Below are positions 25,678 through 37,833 of a stretch of 64,000 nucleotides of DNA, piece after piece. The stretch's first letter is position 1, and every line of letters begins with the position of its first letter. Source of the stretch: Actinostola sp. cb2023 (Eukaryota > Cnidaria > Anthozoa > Actiniaria > Actinostolidae); NCBI GenBank assembly GCA_033675265.1, contig JAUJYZ010000424.1, positions 31,001-95,000 of the forward strand, given 5' to 3'. Position numbers and translations under genes: made by a program. The notes beneath the pieces are model-generated. The model was not told the origin of the DNA. It was given only the letters and a program-made list of their open reading frames with translations, and did not search any database.

Positions 25678-25756
25678 CTATATTGAAAAAAGAAAGAGAA
25701 AATTCGATTAAAGATGGTTAGAAATCGAGGTAATGGTGGCCAAAGGCTTTCAATAT

Positions 25757-25975
25757 GGACACGCAAACACAAGCGCAAACACAAAAGACCTTATGTCACT
25801 GTGAAAACGAGCCTGACGCAAGCATAAGCACAAACACAAGAGATCTTATGTCACTGTGAAAACTGGCCTGACGTAAGCATAAGCGTAAGCACAAGAGGCC
25901 TTGTGTCAAACGCAAGCACAAGAGGCCTTATGTCACTGTGAAAACAGACCTGACGCAAGCATAAGCGTAAAAAAA
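25757..25975. repeat. 55-bp minisatellite in the GT17 copy-2 intron
   Basis: About four degenerate units at the same place relative to the acceptor as the 13-unit array of copy 1, showing large length change since duplication. Confidence 0.85.
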
Positions 25976-27795
25976 TAGCTAGAAAATTCAGTGTTGCAAC
26001 ATCAAACAATTTTATTTACAAATCAACATAAATTAGCTTTATGCACAAATCCTCATCTAAGGATAAAATTATAGTTTATCAGGAAATATTCAAGTGAATT
26101 TAAAACTATTAGGCAAGTTTCAGTGTCCCGGTGTGTCATGGCGGGCGAATCCCAGTCATTACTCAGTCAAAACAAGACCATCTATAATCGTGTTCTTTTT
26201 GTCCTGACACTCAAATATATTGGCTTACAAAGGCGCATTATGTCTTTTAAGACATAAAAACACTCACCATTAGTCGAGTAAATATTTCTTAGAGTCTAAC
26301 TAAGGCACGTAAACGACTGATATTTTCACCTAAAATTGTAGAAGATTTACAGCCAATGTATGGCGAAACTCAACTTCCGGTTGGATTTTATCCCGATTCG
26401 GTTCCAGGAATGACGGTCATCCTTAAACTCTGACTTGGCTTATTCTGTCTCAGCTACTTTGCCTTAGTATGTAGTTTATCACGCACATAGTCGCTTGTCT
26501 ACAGCTCATCGAAATCTTGAGATAGTTTAGAAAAACTGATTTCAACGATCTTTGTTTATCGTTGCCAAGGAAACCTCGATCGAGGTGACATGATTCTAAA
26601 TTTCCATCTTTGCCCGATAACTGGTGCAAAAGTCGTTTTGATCGGTCTAGGATAAGTCTATCAATTCGCCGAATGAAAAGTGGAAGTGTGGTCAGTAAAA
26701 ACTACTTTGAGTCACCTTTAAAATACAGATTTGAGATAAGAAGGATTGATTTGGTGTCTGTTTGAACAATGTTCTGACTAAAAAACAATATGTCTTATTT
26801 TTCTATAGTTTTAGCAGGTGCATGTAACATAAAATCAAAACATTGGCGCAAGGCATCATGGGAGACATCGAAATATGAATGCTTTTTTGTGGACGACGCT
26901 AGTGTGGACGCGAAGCTTTGGCTATACGTTTTCGATTAATGAATCCGGAAACTTTGGGTGTCAAACACATTAGTCTAAACGTAGCATAATGCTGTCGGAC
27001 ACTCTGAATTTCAATATAAATTTCAATGTTGTATTAAATCTCGTACTTCAAGCTTTCAAAAAGCAGGGACTATTAAACCGAGTTTGTTTGCCGTTCCCAT
27101 GGAATTCACTCGCGTCAGACAAATGTTATATGTCAACATGCGACTGTAAAGCTGCAGAAGGCTTTTTGTCTAGTTTTATCAATTTGTATTTCTACAAGAT
27201 TTCTTTCTGAATTTTGCTGGAACAGTGACATTTTAGTAAAAGTGAATTTATAAAAACAGTTAAACAAATTGTAAACTCTAGAGTATTTGCTTCACGTAGA
27301 ACGCACAACAACAGGGTCAACAGAGCCGGAGCAACCGAATGCGGTGGCAAACTATGTATAAGTTAGAAAGGTGAATTAGTTTTCGCTCAGTACTGCTTCG
27401 CATTCTCGTCGATAACGTTTGAATTTTATAAAAATCTTTTTCGCTCGTGTTTCGTCGATAATACTGGATTGATAGCCGTTAAATAAATTATGCAAGTCTT
27501 CATCATGAGTGAATATTCCTCGTCTATTTAAAATAGAAAGCGTTCACTTCAATCCGGCGTTGAAAAGACTTTTGCACCATTTCCAATAACCTCACCTTAC
27601 CTTAGTAGATCGATTGTAATTGCTACATTACGAAATATCAGTATAAGTACGTAAAATAAACTATCTATACAAACAAGGACAATCGGAATCAATTGACTTC
27701 AAAACGCCGGAATTATGCATAATAATTTATTGTTTGGTTCCCGTGTTCTACAATGTGTTTTACAATTTTTAAAAGATGAGATGAGTTCAGAGGAC
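25976..27795. other. Intron of GT17 copy 2, no other gene seen
   Basis: This lies between exon 28027-28250 and catalytic exon 2. A decayed repeat with GTGTGGACGCGAAGCTTTGG occurs near 26905. Frames such as 26989-27210 plus have no domain. A short stretch near 27700-27780 matches the region next to copies a and c of the first exon. Confidence 0.5.
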
Positions 27796-27804
27796 CATTG
27801 CATG

Positions 27805-27973
27805 TAGCCTCCTCCGCATGCAACTCCAAACCGAACGGAAAGGAGAGGCGAGAGGCCGAAGGCCGAGAGAGTCAGGCAACCCAAAGACACGTTTATAGAG
27901 AAAAACGAACCGAGAGAAAAACGAGTGAACCGAGAGAAAAACGAGTCTTACGAGATGCCTGCGGAGGAGACTA
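27805..27973. mobile_element. 169-bp MULE-like MITE with 9-bp target duplication
   Basis: Termini are TAGCCTCCTCCGCATGC and GCCTGCGGAGGAGACTA. CATTGCATG flanks it at 27796-27804 and 27974-27982. The matching positions beside first exons a (about 4263) and c (about 16751) have CATTGCATG once, a clean empty site. The interior contains a 20-bp direct repeat (GAACCGAGAGAAAAACGAGT). Confidence 0.92.
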
Positions 27974-28026
27974 CATTGCATGGTTCCTGCTACATCTAAA
28001 TTTACACACTTCAGCTCACATCTCAC

Positions 28027-28250
28027 CTTAAATTGTCTGTATAGTTCGTTTTAGTTTGTCTTTTAGGAACTTCTGTTTTCCTATCGATTCTTATCCGTCG
28101 CTCCTTCCCAATCATATCTTGAATTCGCTTAGGATCGATGGTTTCCAAAGAGCCTTTGTAGTAAAACATTTTGAAGGCAAAAGATGCGACAGCGGCCAAT
28201 AGTATGATGAGAAACAGCTTACGAGCTCTCCTCGGCCTTAACAAATACAT
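28027..28250 (-). CDS. MGAT3: GT17 (MGAT3-like) first coding exon, copy e
   Basis: It encodes MYLLRPRRARK, the anchor LFLIILLAAVASFAFKMF and the usual stem. The ATG is at 28250 and the AAG|GTGAG donor at 28027 is in phase 2. It is the nearest first exon to catalytic exon 2, with a 2.35-kb intron. The KMFYYKGS segment is shared with copy b, the partner of catalytic exon 1, which supports b and e as the paired exons of the tandem duplicate. The region upstream (28251-28990) shows no further coding sequence, and I could not identify a promoter. Confidence 0.9.
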
Positions 28251-28995
28251 AACTAACGGCAACTAATGCACGTAGACTGAGTACGACTCCATTAGTAAGA
28301 TCAAGACTACTATCAGTTATGAGTAAATCAGTCATACAACTGCATGCATGACCTGCTGTGAAGACTCAGTTTGATAACATATACTGTATGATTAATTAAT
28401 TCTTTGATAACCGATTCGATGTTTGCATGCTAATGAACTCAGATCCTGACTTTGAACAGCGCCAAGAGAAAACATGGATGAATGAAAATATATTTATAAA
28501 CTTTCTTTCCTTCTTTGTAAATAATATATATAAAATATCGCATGCAAATGAAATCGCTTCTTGTGTGGACAAACACTTCAGCGCGTTACGGATTGTGAGC
28601 AACTGAATCTCTTGTTTGTTGAGTAGTATGTTTTTAAAATAGACAAACTAAAACCTTTACAGTACAAATTGTTTCAGCCATTGGAAAGAGTACTTCAAAA
28701 TACACAAAATTGGAAAGTTGGGTTGTTATAGACCTAATATTCAAGAAGTTATTACGGATCAAAAACAGAGAGTTTTGTATGTGTTTATCAACCGAGGCCT
28801 TTAGAGCCTCGTTTTCATGTTTTTTTCACACTATAAAGTACTCATAACTTCGCAGGAATTTAATATTTCACCTTCAAACTCACAGACTAACTTTCTTGGA
28901 GCATTTGCTATCATTGTGATCCATTTTGCTACTTTAAACATAAATGTACAACTATTATGCTAATTAGCAGCGGCCATTTTTGCATAGGGTCTATT
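28251..28995. other. Upstream of GT17 copy 2, no gene seen
   Basis: AT-rich with no supported frame. It is likely to hold the 5' UTR and promoter of the exon at 28250, but no specific element is identifiable. Confidence 0.4.
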
Positions 28996-28998
28996 AAT

Positions 28999-29694
28999 AA
29001 GGTGACTCCGTTATCATTCTCGGCGCACTCGTCTATGACAAACTTTGGGTCATAACTTCCTCTGCTTTTATGCAATTGCCATAAAACATTGGCAACAATT
29101 AGAGCTATCATTCACCTATGATATAATATAATTCGATTGTACTGCAGAACATTGTTTTAGATAATATTAGAACTTGAGTAAAGTCAATGTTTTGGATAAA
29201 ATTGGATATTGCGAAAAATCTGTCCGTTTTTTTGGGATGAAAGTTTTGGAATCACTTTAGATTGACATAATTCATAACCTGAGCAAGTTTTAGCAAAATC
29301 GTTGCAGCTAAAGCACGGCCGCATGAAAACAACCACAATTAAGCACGGAAATTAGCTCCAACGATTGCTTTCGCTCCAACGATTTTGCTAAAACTTGGTC
29401 AGGTTATGAATTATGTCAATATAAAGTGATTCCAAAACTTTCATGCATCCAAAAAAAACGGACAGATTTTTCGCAATATCCAATTTTATCCAAAATATTG
29501 AGTTTACTTAAGTTCTAATATTATTATTTTTAATGTTCTGCAGTGCAATCGAATTATATTGTATTATATAGGTGAATGAAAGCTCTAATAGTTGCCAATG
29601 TTTTATGGCAATTGCATAAAAGCAGAGGAAGTTATGACCCAAAGTTTGTCATAGACGAGTGCGCCGAGAATGATAACGGAGTCACCTTAAACGC
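28999..29694. mobile_element. Large palindromic foldback element
   Basis: Termini are AAGGTGACTCCGTTATCATT and its complement. The two arms of about 340 bp pair almost throughout. Each arm encodes, when read toward its end, a 38-residue frame starting at the arm's ATG (ALIVANVLWQLHKSRG...). The short spacer is near 29340-29360. No clear target duplication is seen. Confidence 0.85.
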
Positions 29695-29796
29695 AGTGTT
29701 TATTCTTATGCTAGAAGCTGTAGCGTGTGTTGAGTGTCACGCGCCAGTCGTTCCATTACAGTTTTTGAAAATAGGGCTCCCTTTTTGACTCACGGT

Positions 29797-29942
29797 ATTG
29801 ACCAATCTTAAAAATACATAACATTGAACTTAGCCTCGCATTCAGGAGTAGTTTGTTTTGTTATTCTAATTTTTCCTTTTGTTTTGTATCTTGGAAGTGA
29901 GGCTAAGCTGAATTTCAAGTATTTTTAAGATTGGTCAATACT
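29797..29942. mobile_element. Foldback MITE (TTGACCAATCTTAAAAATAC ends)
   Basis: GTATTGACCAATCTTAAAAA and its complement bound about 146 bp. The inner segments CTTAGCCTCGC and GTGAGGCTAAG also pair. Confidence 0.82.
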
Positions 29943-29949
29943 TGGGAGT

Positions 29950-30496
29950 CTATGCTGTCACTTTGCTCATTTGCATAAGGAAATGTGTAAGAATGGTCTA
30001 TTGTTTGAAAATCCTCCAGCCTGCTTTGCGCGCTCTAAAGTAGTGTAAAAACAAAATGGCGGACGGTTTGTTGAAAAATGTACAAAGTCCCTAAAAAAGG
30101 CTACGAAATTAGTTCAAAAACTGCCCTCAACAGAAACAAACTGGAGAAAATTGCTATGGGAATAGATCGATGGTTATTAGCAAGCTGAGGAATAGTCTGG
30201 TGGATTGTTTTCTATCGTTGAAAGTCGATAGTCCCGCATGGCACGAATCGATGAAGAACTCCCTATTGAAATATCTTGTGGTTTGCTTTGAGCATGAGAA
30301 AAAAATTAATGAACTGTTTATTTGAATGAATTATGTTACCATTGAAAATAATAATAATAATAATCTTATAAGGGTAACTTTAGAAATTGAGTTAAGAAGA
30401 AAAACTAGTGATATTAAGCTACTACGTTTCGATGACATCCTGTCATCATTATCAAGTAAAGTGAGATGAATAATGAGTAACATATAAGTTACGTAC
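29950..30496. other. Non-coding interval
   Basis: No gene is seen. The segment CTACGTTTCGATGACATCCTG followed by GTCATCATTATCAAG at about 30420-30460 resembles a motif common near retroelement ends, but nothing else supports an element. Confidence 0.35.
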
Positions 30497-30497
30497 A

Positions 30498-30703
<206 letters not shown>

Positions 30704-32175
30704 CAATTGGTATTGGATGAATTAACTATGTAATTTCTTTCACAGATCAAACTGGTTAACGGAACCGGTGTTATTCGGTAAGAGTTCGGAAGTTGTTCGG
30801 TAACAGTTGAAAAATAAAAGTATTGTGAAGGTAAGAGGACTTACAGGGGAAGTTAAAGTCAGACGGCTTTTGTTGTAAGAAGAGGGCCTAGATAGGTCGG
30901 TATGAGGGCTTGTTAAAGTGTATATGCAGTGAAAATTTTTATTTGATAAATTGTTAGACTTTTGTATTACTTTTACGAGAAAAAAAAGAATTTTTGAATT
31001 CGGTTCAATATGTTTCGAGATATTCACGATTGAATATGCCATTTTGAGTGCGACATTTACCGCTCGGCCAAACGCTGATACGTCACAGAAATGACGTATG
31101 TGGTTGTACAAAAAAATTTGCATAATACTTTTTCAGCGTAAACACACAGGATTCTACAGGATTAGTGACGATTTTGAAAAGACTCTCGTCGCCGTAAAAA
31201 AAAACTATCACTTGAAAATGCTTTTTATGGACGAAACTACCATATTGAACAGTCCATTCTAGTCGAAGGATTGACAACAGAAGTAAAACCGACTGAAGAA
31301 TTAACGGTCAATTTAGGCGGCCACGAGCGTAATTTCACTTCAATGAATGACATAACCGTACCACTAGTTTCGTCTTCTGCTTTATGCACCTATCAATGTT
31401 AAGCCGGTGGGGGGGGGGAGGTGCCGCAAGGGACGGGGATTTGACATTTTGATGATCTTCTCGGTCAAATTCCCCACCCTTGTGCACACATTTTGTGTCA
31501 AAAGTTCCTTATTATCCTTACCCAGGGCTGTACGACTTGATCAAATGTCCCTCGGGTGGGGAAGACAAGAAAAAGGCAACATGGATGACATGAATCATTT
31601 TATTCTAGTCTAACAATATAACTGTTTCGTCAAAGAAATGTTAATGATTGTAATAGGAACTTGTTTGATTGACACTTGAAGATTAAGTTACCGAGTAGAT
31701 TTGTGATTTGTAATCTGAAACGTACATTAGTTGATCAGTAACATGTCAGTATTATTGTAACACGTGTACGGAACATAGCTGATCTAGAATAAGTTGTAGC
31801 GATCCGCGTAAGAACGAAAGCACGAACGGCTATGGAACTTTAGGAATGTCTTATGCAAAGAAATCGTAAAGGGATTAAGTTATTAAAATCCAGCGATCTG
31901 ATTGGTTAAAGTCTTTGAAACTCCGATTTTTCTACGATATACTTCGTTTCCATAGACGAAACTCCGTATATGGAAGTAGTAATCGTTCTCCGATTGTTTC
32001 ATTGGCTTCGGGAACAATTCGTATGTGAGCGTCACGAAATTCTGACTCTCGTCTCGAATTTCAAGTCATCGATGTCGTGTCAACAAGTTGAGGCCATTGA
32101 ATAAGCCAATGTAAAGGAATCTGAAAAGCCGAAATCAAACGCAAAAAAGTAACTTACAAGATAAGGAAAGTTAGA

Positions 32176-32475
32176 GTGAATGTGCATGAGGTATTCCAAT
32201 CGAATGGAATGCCCTTTTCCGCGCTCTGTTGCTGTTCGCGACACGACGACGAATGGAAGCACGGCGCGGTGAACGCCGATCAACTTCGCTTGTGTTCACG
32301 TGAAGAATCACGGCTGTTTCTATCAGACGAGGATGCAAACTGGTCAAAGAACAAGACCAGGAAAGCAGCAAAACATCTACGAGAATTGAACATTGAAAGC
32401 TGTGGCGAGATCGCACAGCTAGGTAGCCCAAGCTATGTGGATAATGTCAATAAAATCAATAAAATAATAAAATGA
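32176..32475 (+). CDS. Hypothetical protein, 99 codons, inside TIR element
   Basis: The open frame has ordinary composition (one Cys-rich stretch LCCCSRHDDEW, then a Lys/Arg-rich region and LRELNIES) and its stop is followed at once by AATAAA-like sequences. I recognise no family. A minus-strand frame (32171-32431) overlaps it almost completely, so coding status is uncertain. The motif GGTAGCCCAA lies near its 3' end. Confidence 0.25.
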   Translation: MNVHEVFQSNGMPFSALCCCSRHDDEWKHGAVNADQLRLCSREESRLFLSDEDANWSKNKTRKAAKHLRELNIESCGEIAQLGSPSYVDNVNKINKIIK

Positions 32476-32625
32476 AAATGAAATCCTCTATAAAGTTCTG
32501 TGTATCTTCTTCAATTATTACTTTATTATCTGTGAAGATTTGAAGCGATTTGAACGAGAATTGAGCGAGTTATAGCCATTTTAAAATTAGCCTTTCTCTG
32601 ACAAATAATTATTATTGGGCTACCT

Positions 32626-32937
32626 GTGGAGATCGCTGAATCCGTTCAATTTACAAAGCGAATGACTCTCTTCGACGCCTCACAAGAATCAATTTCATCT
32701 AACACCCAGTTCAGCGTTCTTACCATTGCATGTCTTTGTTCTTATCCTTCCCTAAGAGTGATATGCGCTCGGGGAATTAGACTAGATGTGATGGAAGTCC
32801 TCTTTCTAACAAAGACTTTTCCTGAACTTGTGAAAGGAGGAATCGACCTAGAGACCGATGATACTGACACAGGAGATTATTACTATGATGACTTGGACAT
32901 CGTTGCGGATGATGAACTATTTTCAGATTTTTTTTGA
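32626..32937 (+). CDS. Hypothetical protein with acidic C-terminus
   Basis: 103 codons. The first half is mixed hydrophobic, and the last 30 residues are strongly acidic (DLETDDTDTGDYYYDDLDIV...). The composition is unlike random AT-rich frames. It begins directly after the recurrent motif TTGGGCTACCTGTGG (32617-32631). No domain was recognised and no splice partner established. It could be a transposon-encoded or captured exon. Confidence 0.3.
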   Translation: MEIAESVQFTKRMTLFDASQESISSNTQFSVLTIACLCSYPSLRVICARGIRLDVMEVLFLTKTFPELVKGGIDLETDDTDTGDYYYDDLDIVADDELFSDFF

Positions 32938-33514
32938 GATTTTACAAGTTTTTATAGGACATTGAAAGTGTATTTTGTTATTGTTTTGTTTTTGGCGCTC
33001 CGGCGGACTTCACTCTCGCCAAATTTCATCCAATAACATTGAGGTGAATGGGACATATCTGTCAACGACAATGAGATACATAACAGAGACTCTCAAACAG
33101 AACGCATTGTAACATAAAATGTTTAGTTCCTCACATACGATTTTGTTCGAAATGTACCATGTGAATGTTTATGATAAATGTGACAAATTGTATGAGTTTC
33201 AGCTGTGCAATCGTACTATCAACGAAGTAGAGTTACATATACTGTTTGAATTTCGCGCTAACGAGGAGTTCTCCAATGAGATCGTTCATTATAATTGGAT
33301 AGACACATTTACGACCGCACCTCTTTAACGTCCTCCATAGCCGCGGGTCTATTGTTTTCGCTTTAGTTCTTACGCGGATCGCTACTTAATAACGTGCAAC
33401 GATGAGAGGTTTCACAGAAGTAAGTAACTACTTTAGGATATAGTTTACCACAGTTGTTGTAATTTTGCATTAGATCGAATAAATATCTGAAGTGTATACG
33501 ATTACAACCGACTC

Positions 33515-34735
33515 ATCGCAGTGTTTCATGTAAGACCCCAAGAAACTGAAAGGTAACTAATATTATTCTCCTATATTTTGGTCTTTTTAGAACGTAGCTA
33601 ATATTACTACATGGTGCTTCGTTCAAAAAGAGCAAAATACAGGATAATAATATCAGTTATTTCAATAATAATAGTATTTAAGTAGCGGCTCGCGTAAGAG
33701 GTGGTGCGGATTTGGACTTGAAAGCGATTTGGAGCTGTTAATCAGACCTTGTTTGCTTTTAATTAATTAAGAGAATTTGATTGGTACAAAGCTCAAAAAA
33801 GGTGTCGTAGCGCCAAATTCAAACCTATATATTTAGATATTACTAGTGTTAGATAATATCCAACGATAAAACTTAACAAGAAAGCATCAAATATTCATAC
33901 AATTGTATTGTAGAAGTTTCAGCGATTTCTATCGTGAGCAAGTTTGTATACTGAAGAAAATGATCATACCATACACTGTAATTGGATAATGTTTGTAATG
34001 AGTCGCCAAAATAAGCCTAAATGGCCGAGAATGCTACTAATTCGAATCAAACCGGTTAGTTTTGATAATATGTACGCAATTCACTTGAATAAATATAAGA
34101 CATTTGAAGAAATTAAAGATTTCTTTGATCATGAGCAACTGCATGGTCTGTGTTGTATTTCCGCTAACCATGATATCTATTCAGCTAATCTTCAATTGTA
34201 TTGGTCCGTTTGGTACTTCACACCTCAGCATTTGGAATCCTTCCACAAATGACCTTTCTTTCGACGTGACCTTTCAAGTCGAACGCAGTTTCGCGGAATC
34301 CCCACTCCAAATGTTTAGAACACGAACATAAAATAACACAATATGCCATGGAAACTTAAATAAACCTAATTGTTGCGTAACTACAAAGAAATATGGATAA
34401 ATAATGATGTATTTGCTGTATATAAACATTCTGAACAGTCTCACATTTCAACAACTTGGAGTCATTTACCTTCGTATCACAAGCTTCCTCACGATGAAAA
34501 TCCGTATAACTTCGGGTAATAGCGAATTATGCTAAGTACTACCAAATATGGTTCGCTCATTGTTGGAATCTACGGCAAACCATGAAATATCGGAAAAAGA
34601 TGGCCTCTCGGCCAATCACATTCGAGTATTTGTATTTTGCCGCGAATGCTGGCACCCGCTGTTATCGCTTTGGTGCACCAGTTGTAATACGAGTCACTAC
34701 TTAAGTTTCGTGGGGTCTTATATGAAATGCTAACC
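33515..34735. mobile_element. 1.2-kb inverted-repeat element
   Basis: TTTCATGTAAGACCCCAAGAAACT near 33525 (given in part) is matched in inverted form near 34705-34730. Inside, the frame 33944-34252 (102 codons, with WPRMLLIRIKPVSFDNMYAI) has coding-like composition but no known family. Confidence 0.45.
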
Positions 34736-34783
34736 TTTTTGCCTCCGGATATAACTTATATGTCAACGAACACGCCGAAGCGT

Positions 34784-34926
34784 GGGCTCTTTCTCAGTAT
34801 ATCACTATCCTGAAAAACCTTTGTTATTCAAATCAAGAACTCTTTGTAGAACGAGGCATACAACAATATGAACTATTGTTATTCAAATTTTCAGGGATTC
34901 AGGACGGTGATATACTGAGAAAGCCC
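34784..34926. mobile_element. Foldback MITE (CTTTCTCAGTATATCAC ends)
   Basis: GGGCTCTTTCTCAGTATATC at the left pairs with GATATACTGAGAAAGCCCC at the right. TTGTTATTCAAAT occurs in both halves. A solo end, GGGGGCTTTCTCAGTATATC, occurs at about 36175. Confidence 0.75.
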
Positions 34927-36159
34927 CAAACACTTCAACTTCAACTTGAAGCGAACACGGCGCCAGTACATATCACGTGATATCAGCCGGGAAAAGCTTG
35001 TACCACAGGGAGCCCAAAGACCAAGCGACGTATATTATAGAGCCCGACCCCGGGGCAAATCCGAAATCAAATAACCTCGCTCTCGGGAATGAAACGAAAA
35101 TCAAATTCCCTACCCAAGTTTAGCATGGATGTTCAAATCCCCGTCCCTTGCGGCACCTCCCCCCCCCACCGGCTTAACATTGATAGGTGCATTACGGCAT
35201 AAGCTATTATAAAAGATCCAAACAAGGACTGATCAAATCCAGGAATGTGGATGAATCGTAAGTTTTAAAACTGAAAATATGTGGTTTTACTACACGATTC
35301 ATTTTATTCTTTACCGTATTTCGATTATTTTTAGTATTAAACTTATTTTCTCTTCAATATTTTATAATATTAGTTCTAGGATCCAGAGATTGTGCCTCGC
35401 ACCACAAACAACATAGACCGGAGTTCCACAACATAAGCCTTTTAATATACGAACATAATTTAGTTTCACCCATTGATACGATTGAACCAGCACAGTGAAT
35501 AAATTCGCCTCAACTTCTTTGATGTGTTGTTAGGCACTCTCGCCATATATTATTAATATAGTTACCTCCTCGCTTCGCGCCGCTCTTCTTCACTACACTG
35601 GCGTTAGCCATTTTCTACAACACGGTACAACTGATTACCAATACGTCCTGGATTTGATCAGTCCTTGTTTGGGTCTTTTATAATAGCTTATACAGAAGAC
35701 GAAATCGCACTAGTAGCTACTAGTAGTACTTCATTGAAGTGAAATTACGCTCGTGGCCGCCTAAATTGATCGTTAATTCTTCAGTCGGTTTTACTTCTGT
35801 TGTCAATCCTTCGTCTAGAATGGACTGTTTAATGGTAGTTTCGTCCATAGAAAGTATTTTCAAGTGATTTTTTTTTTTTACGGCGACGAGAGAGTCTTTT
35901 CAAAATCGTCATTAATCCTGTGGAATCCTGTGTGTTTACGCTGAAAAGGTATTATGCAAATTTTTGTGTACAACCACATACGTCACAAGACCGAAAATTA
36001 GTCACCAGGCTCCTGAGACATAAAAAGGGTAAAATCAGGCTCACAAAACCGGGATTTTCGTTGAGTTTTATTTATAACTAGACCCTGTCGGCAGGGTTCA
36101 CTCGTGCCCTGGTGCTGGATTGAACCAGTACATACTAAGGACCAGAGTAAAATTGGGAT

Positions 36160-37224
36160 CCCTGTGGAAGTGTGGGGGCTTTCTCAGTATATCACCGTTC
36201 AAGTGGATTTCGAAGTTCAGTCATTATACGAGTTTGATTTTTGCTTGAAAGCAATTCACTTTTCTACCTAGAACCAGCACATGTCGCAGTTATCTTTCGT
36301 GATCAATGCGGTATGTTTTATATTTCGCTCTTAGAGTGAAAATATTTGAACATTTTAAAAGTAAAATCAAGAGACCATTCCGATTAATCATCTTGGTATA
36401 TAAAAATGTATTCAACGAGTAAAGTTCAATGATTGATACTTGTTGTCGGTCGATTTTTCATTTAGACTTCGAAATATAAAATACCATAAATATAAACTTG
36501 TGGTTCCTTTCTAGTAGAACACAGCGTTGCGTGACGAACCGAAAGGCGGCTGCGAGGGAGACTAATAGACATCCAGCTATTCGTGTGCTTCCCGGGGTGT
36601 GCTTATCTTCTAGGACGATTTCCGTGTCAGTTGTATAATTGGGCTTCCTGTGGTCACAGGTAGCCCAAACGTAGAAATCAGTGGATCGTGACGTCTTAGG
36701 ATTTTCGCTCGTTGGATCGGGAATGAGCTATTAGAAAGCCTTCAGAGGGTATGAGATTCTCAAAAATGTCTTCACAACAGTAGTCTGAAAATTAAAGAAC
36801 ACGTTGGTGTAGAATTCTGAGCAAGAAATTGTGTTTTTGAGTGGTTTTGAGCGATTCGAAAATTTCACGTGGTGTGATTCAACCGGTCATTTTATGAGTT
36901 GAGTATGAGTTTGTTTGTTTCTCAAAAGCATAATTTTTCTATATGGTTCCCTAAAAAATACTAGAAATAAAGATTAATAGTTGTTGAAGTCCACTGTGTA
37001 GTTTTCTTGAGGTTTTGAGTTGTATTTATTCGATGATGGGTGCGAGTTGTCTTGTGAATTTTGATGCGTTGACGAGCGCTGAACAGCGACCGCAGTGAAG
37101 GCCGAAGTTAGGATTTTTGTGCAATTTCTAAGCCGTGATGGATGCCTGGGCTCTGACTTGTTGCTTTATACCTCGTCTTTTTATCCTTCATTTGGCCAAC
37201 ACATTTAATTTAACCGCTTTTTAG
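36160..37224. other. Intergenic stretch with CACAGGNANCCCA motifs
   Basis: TTGGGATCCCTGTGG lies at about 36163, and the back-to-back pair TTGGGCTTCCTGTGG / CACAGGTAGCCCAA at 36643-36669. No gene is supported until the possible exon at 37225. Confidence 0.45.
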
Positions 37225-37337
37225 ATCATGATTAGTGTTTTGGATTTGACAAAGTCCCACATCGATTGCGAGAAAGATAAATGTTTGTATATAAATGGTT
37301 CCAATACATTTACATCTGATGGAGATAATAGGCCTCG
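37225..37337 (+). CDS. Possible exon of a host gene, interrupted at its donor
   Basis: An acceptor-like TTTAACCGCTTTTTAG precedes 37225. The frame opens with an ATG at 37228 and encodes ISVLDLTKSHIDCEKDKC and on to DGDNRPR. The sequence CCTCG|GTG at its end overlaps the 6-bp target duplication of the element at 37341. Removing the element would give CCTCG|GTGAGC, a better donor. I cannot name the gene and found no partner exon, so this is a tentative call. Confidence 0.35.
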
Positions 37338-37833
37338 GTGTACGGTGGCCGAGAGCGGCAATAAAAAAAGTCAAAGTGAAAAATGGAAAAATTCAAAAAA
37401 GCAAAGTCAGTTAGGAGCAAATTACAAAGTGGGCTTGTCTTCTCGACTAATTTTACTTTGCCTTATCTGCATTTCGCTTTTCGGAAATCTGCTTTTTCTC
37501 CTTTGACATTTACGACAATTTTATTGCCGCTCTCGGCCACCTTTAAAAATGCCTCGAGCGAGTTTCGCTTATGGCAATTCGACTCAAGCCATTTTGACTT
37601 CAGACAGTTTGTCACAAGGTACTTTTACTCAAGCCACTTTGCCTTCAGTCACTTATCCTTTTTTCACTTTGCCTTCAGTCACTTTTGCTTTTTCCACTTT
37701 GCCACGAAACACTTTTGCACAAGACATTTTGGCATGCAATATTCAAAATATGTCAGGCATTCCTCGCCTAGACACGAAGGTGTTATATTTCATTCTCTCT
37801 CTGCTCTGCCGTACGTGTACGGATTGTACGAGT

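Larger units (their letters stand above)
31797..33389. mobile_element. 1.6-kb TIR element (GTAGCGATCCGCGTAAGAAC ends)
   Basis: GTAGCGATCCGCGTAAGAAC at 31797 is matched in inverted form at about 33370-33389, followed on both sides by AAAGC and a CTATGG segment. A related end occurs alone at about 58445-58472. Inside are plus-strand frames at 32176-32475, 32626-32937 and 33119-33328. Confidence 0.65.
31085..35993. mobile_element. 4.9-kb inverted-repeat composite with nested insertions
   Basis: The left arm (31085-31453: ACGTATGTGGTTGTAC ... GGTGCCGCAAGGGACGGGGA) is inverted at 35140-35993. The right arm is split by a MITE at 35199-35691 (ATAAGCTATTATAAAAGA ends). Between the arms lie further TIR elements (31797-33389 and about 33515-34735) and a foldback (34784-34926). 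No transposase was recognised. Confidence 0.7.

Noticed and set aside
30420..30460. Retroelement reverse-transcriptase remnant
   Set aside because: Only a short motif resembling retroelement ends is present, with no coding similarity nearby.
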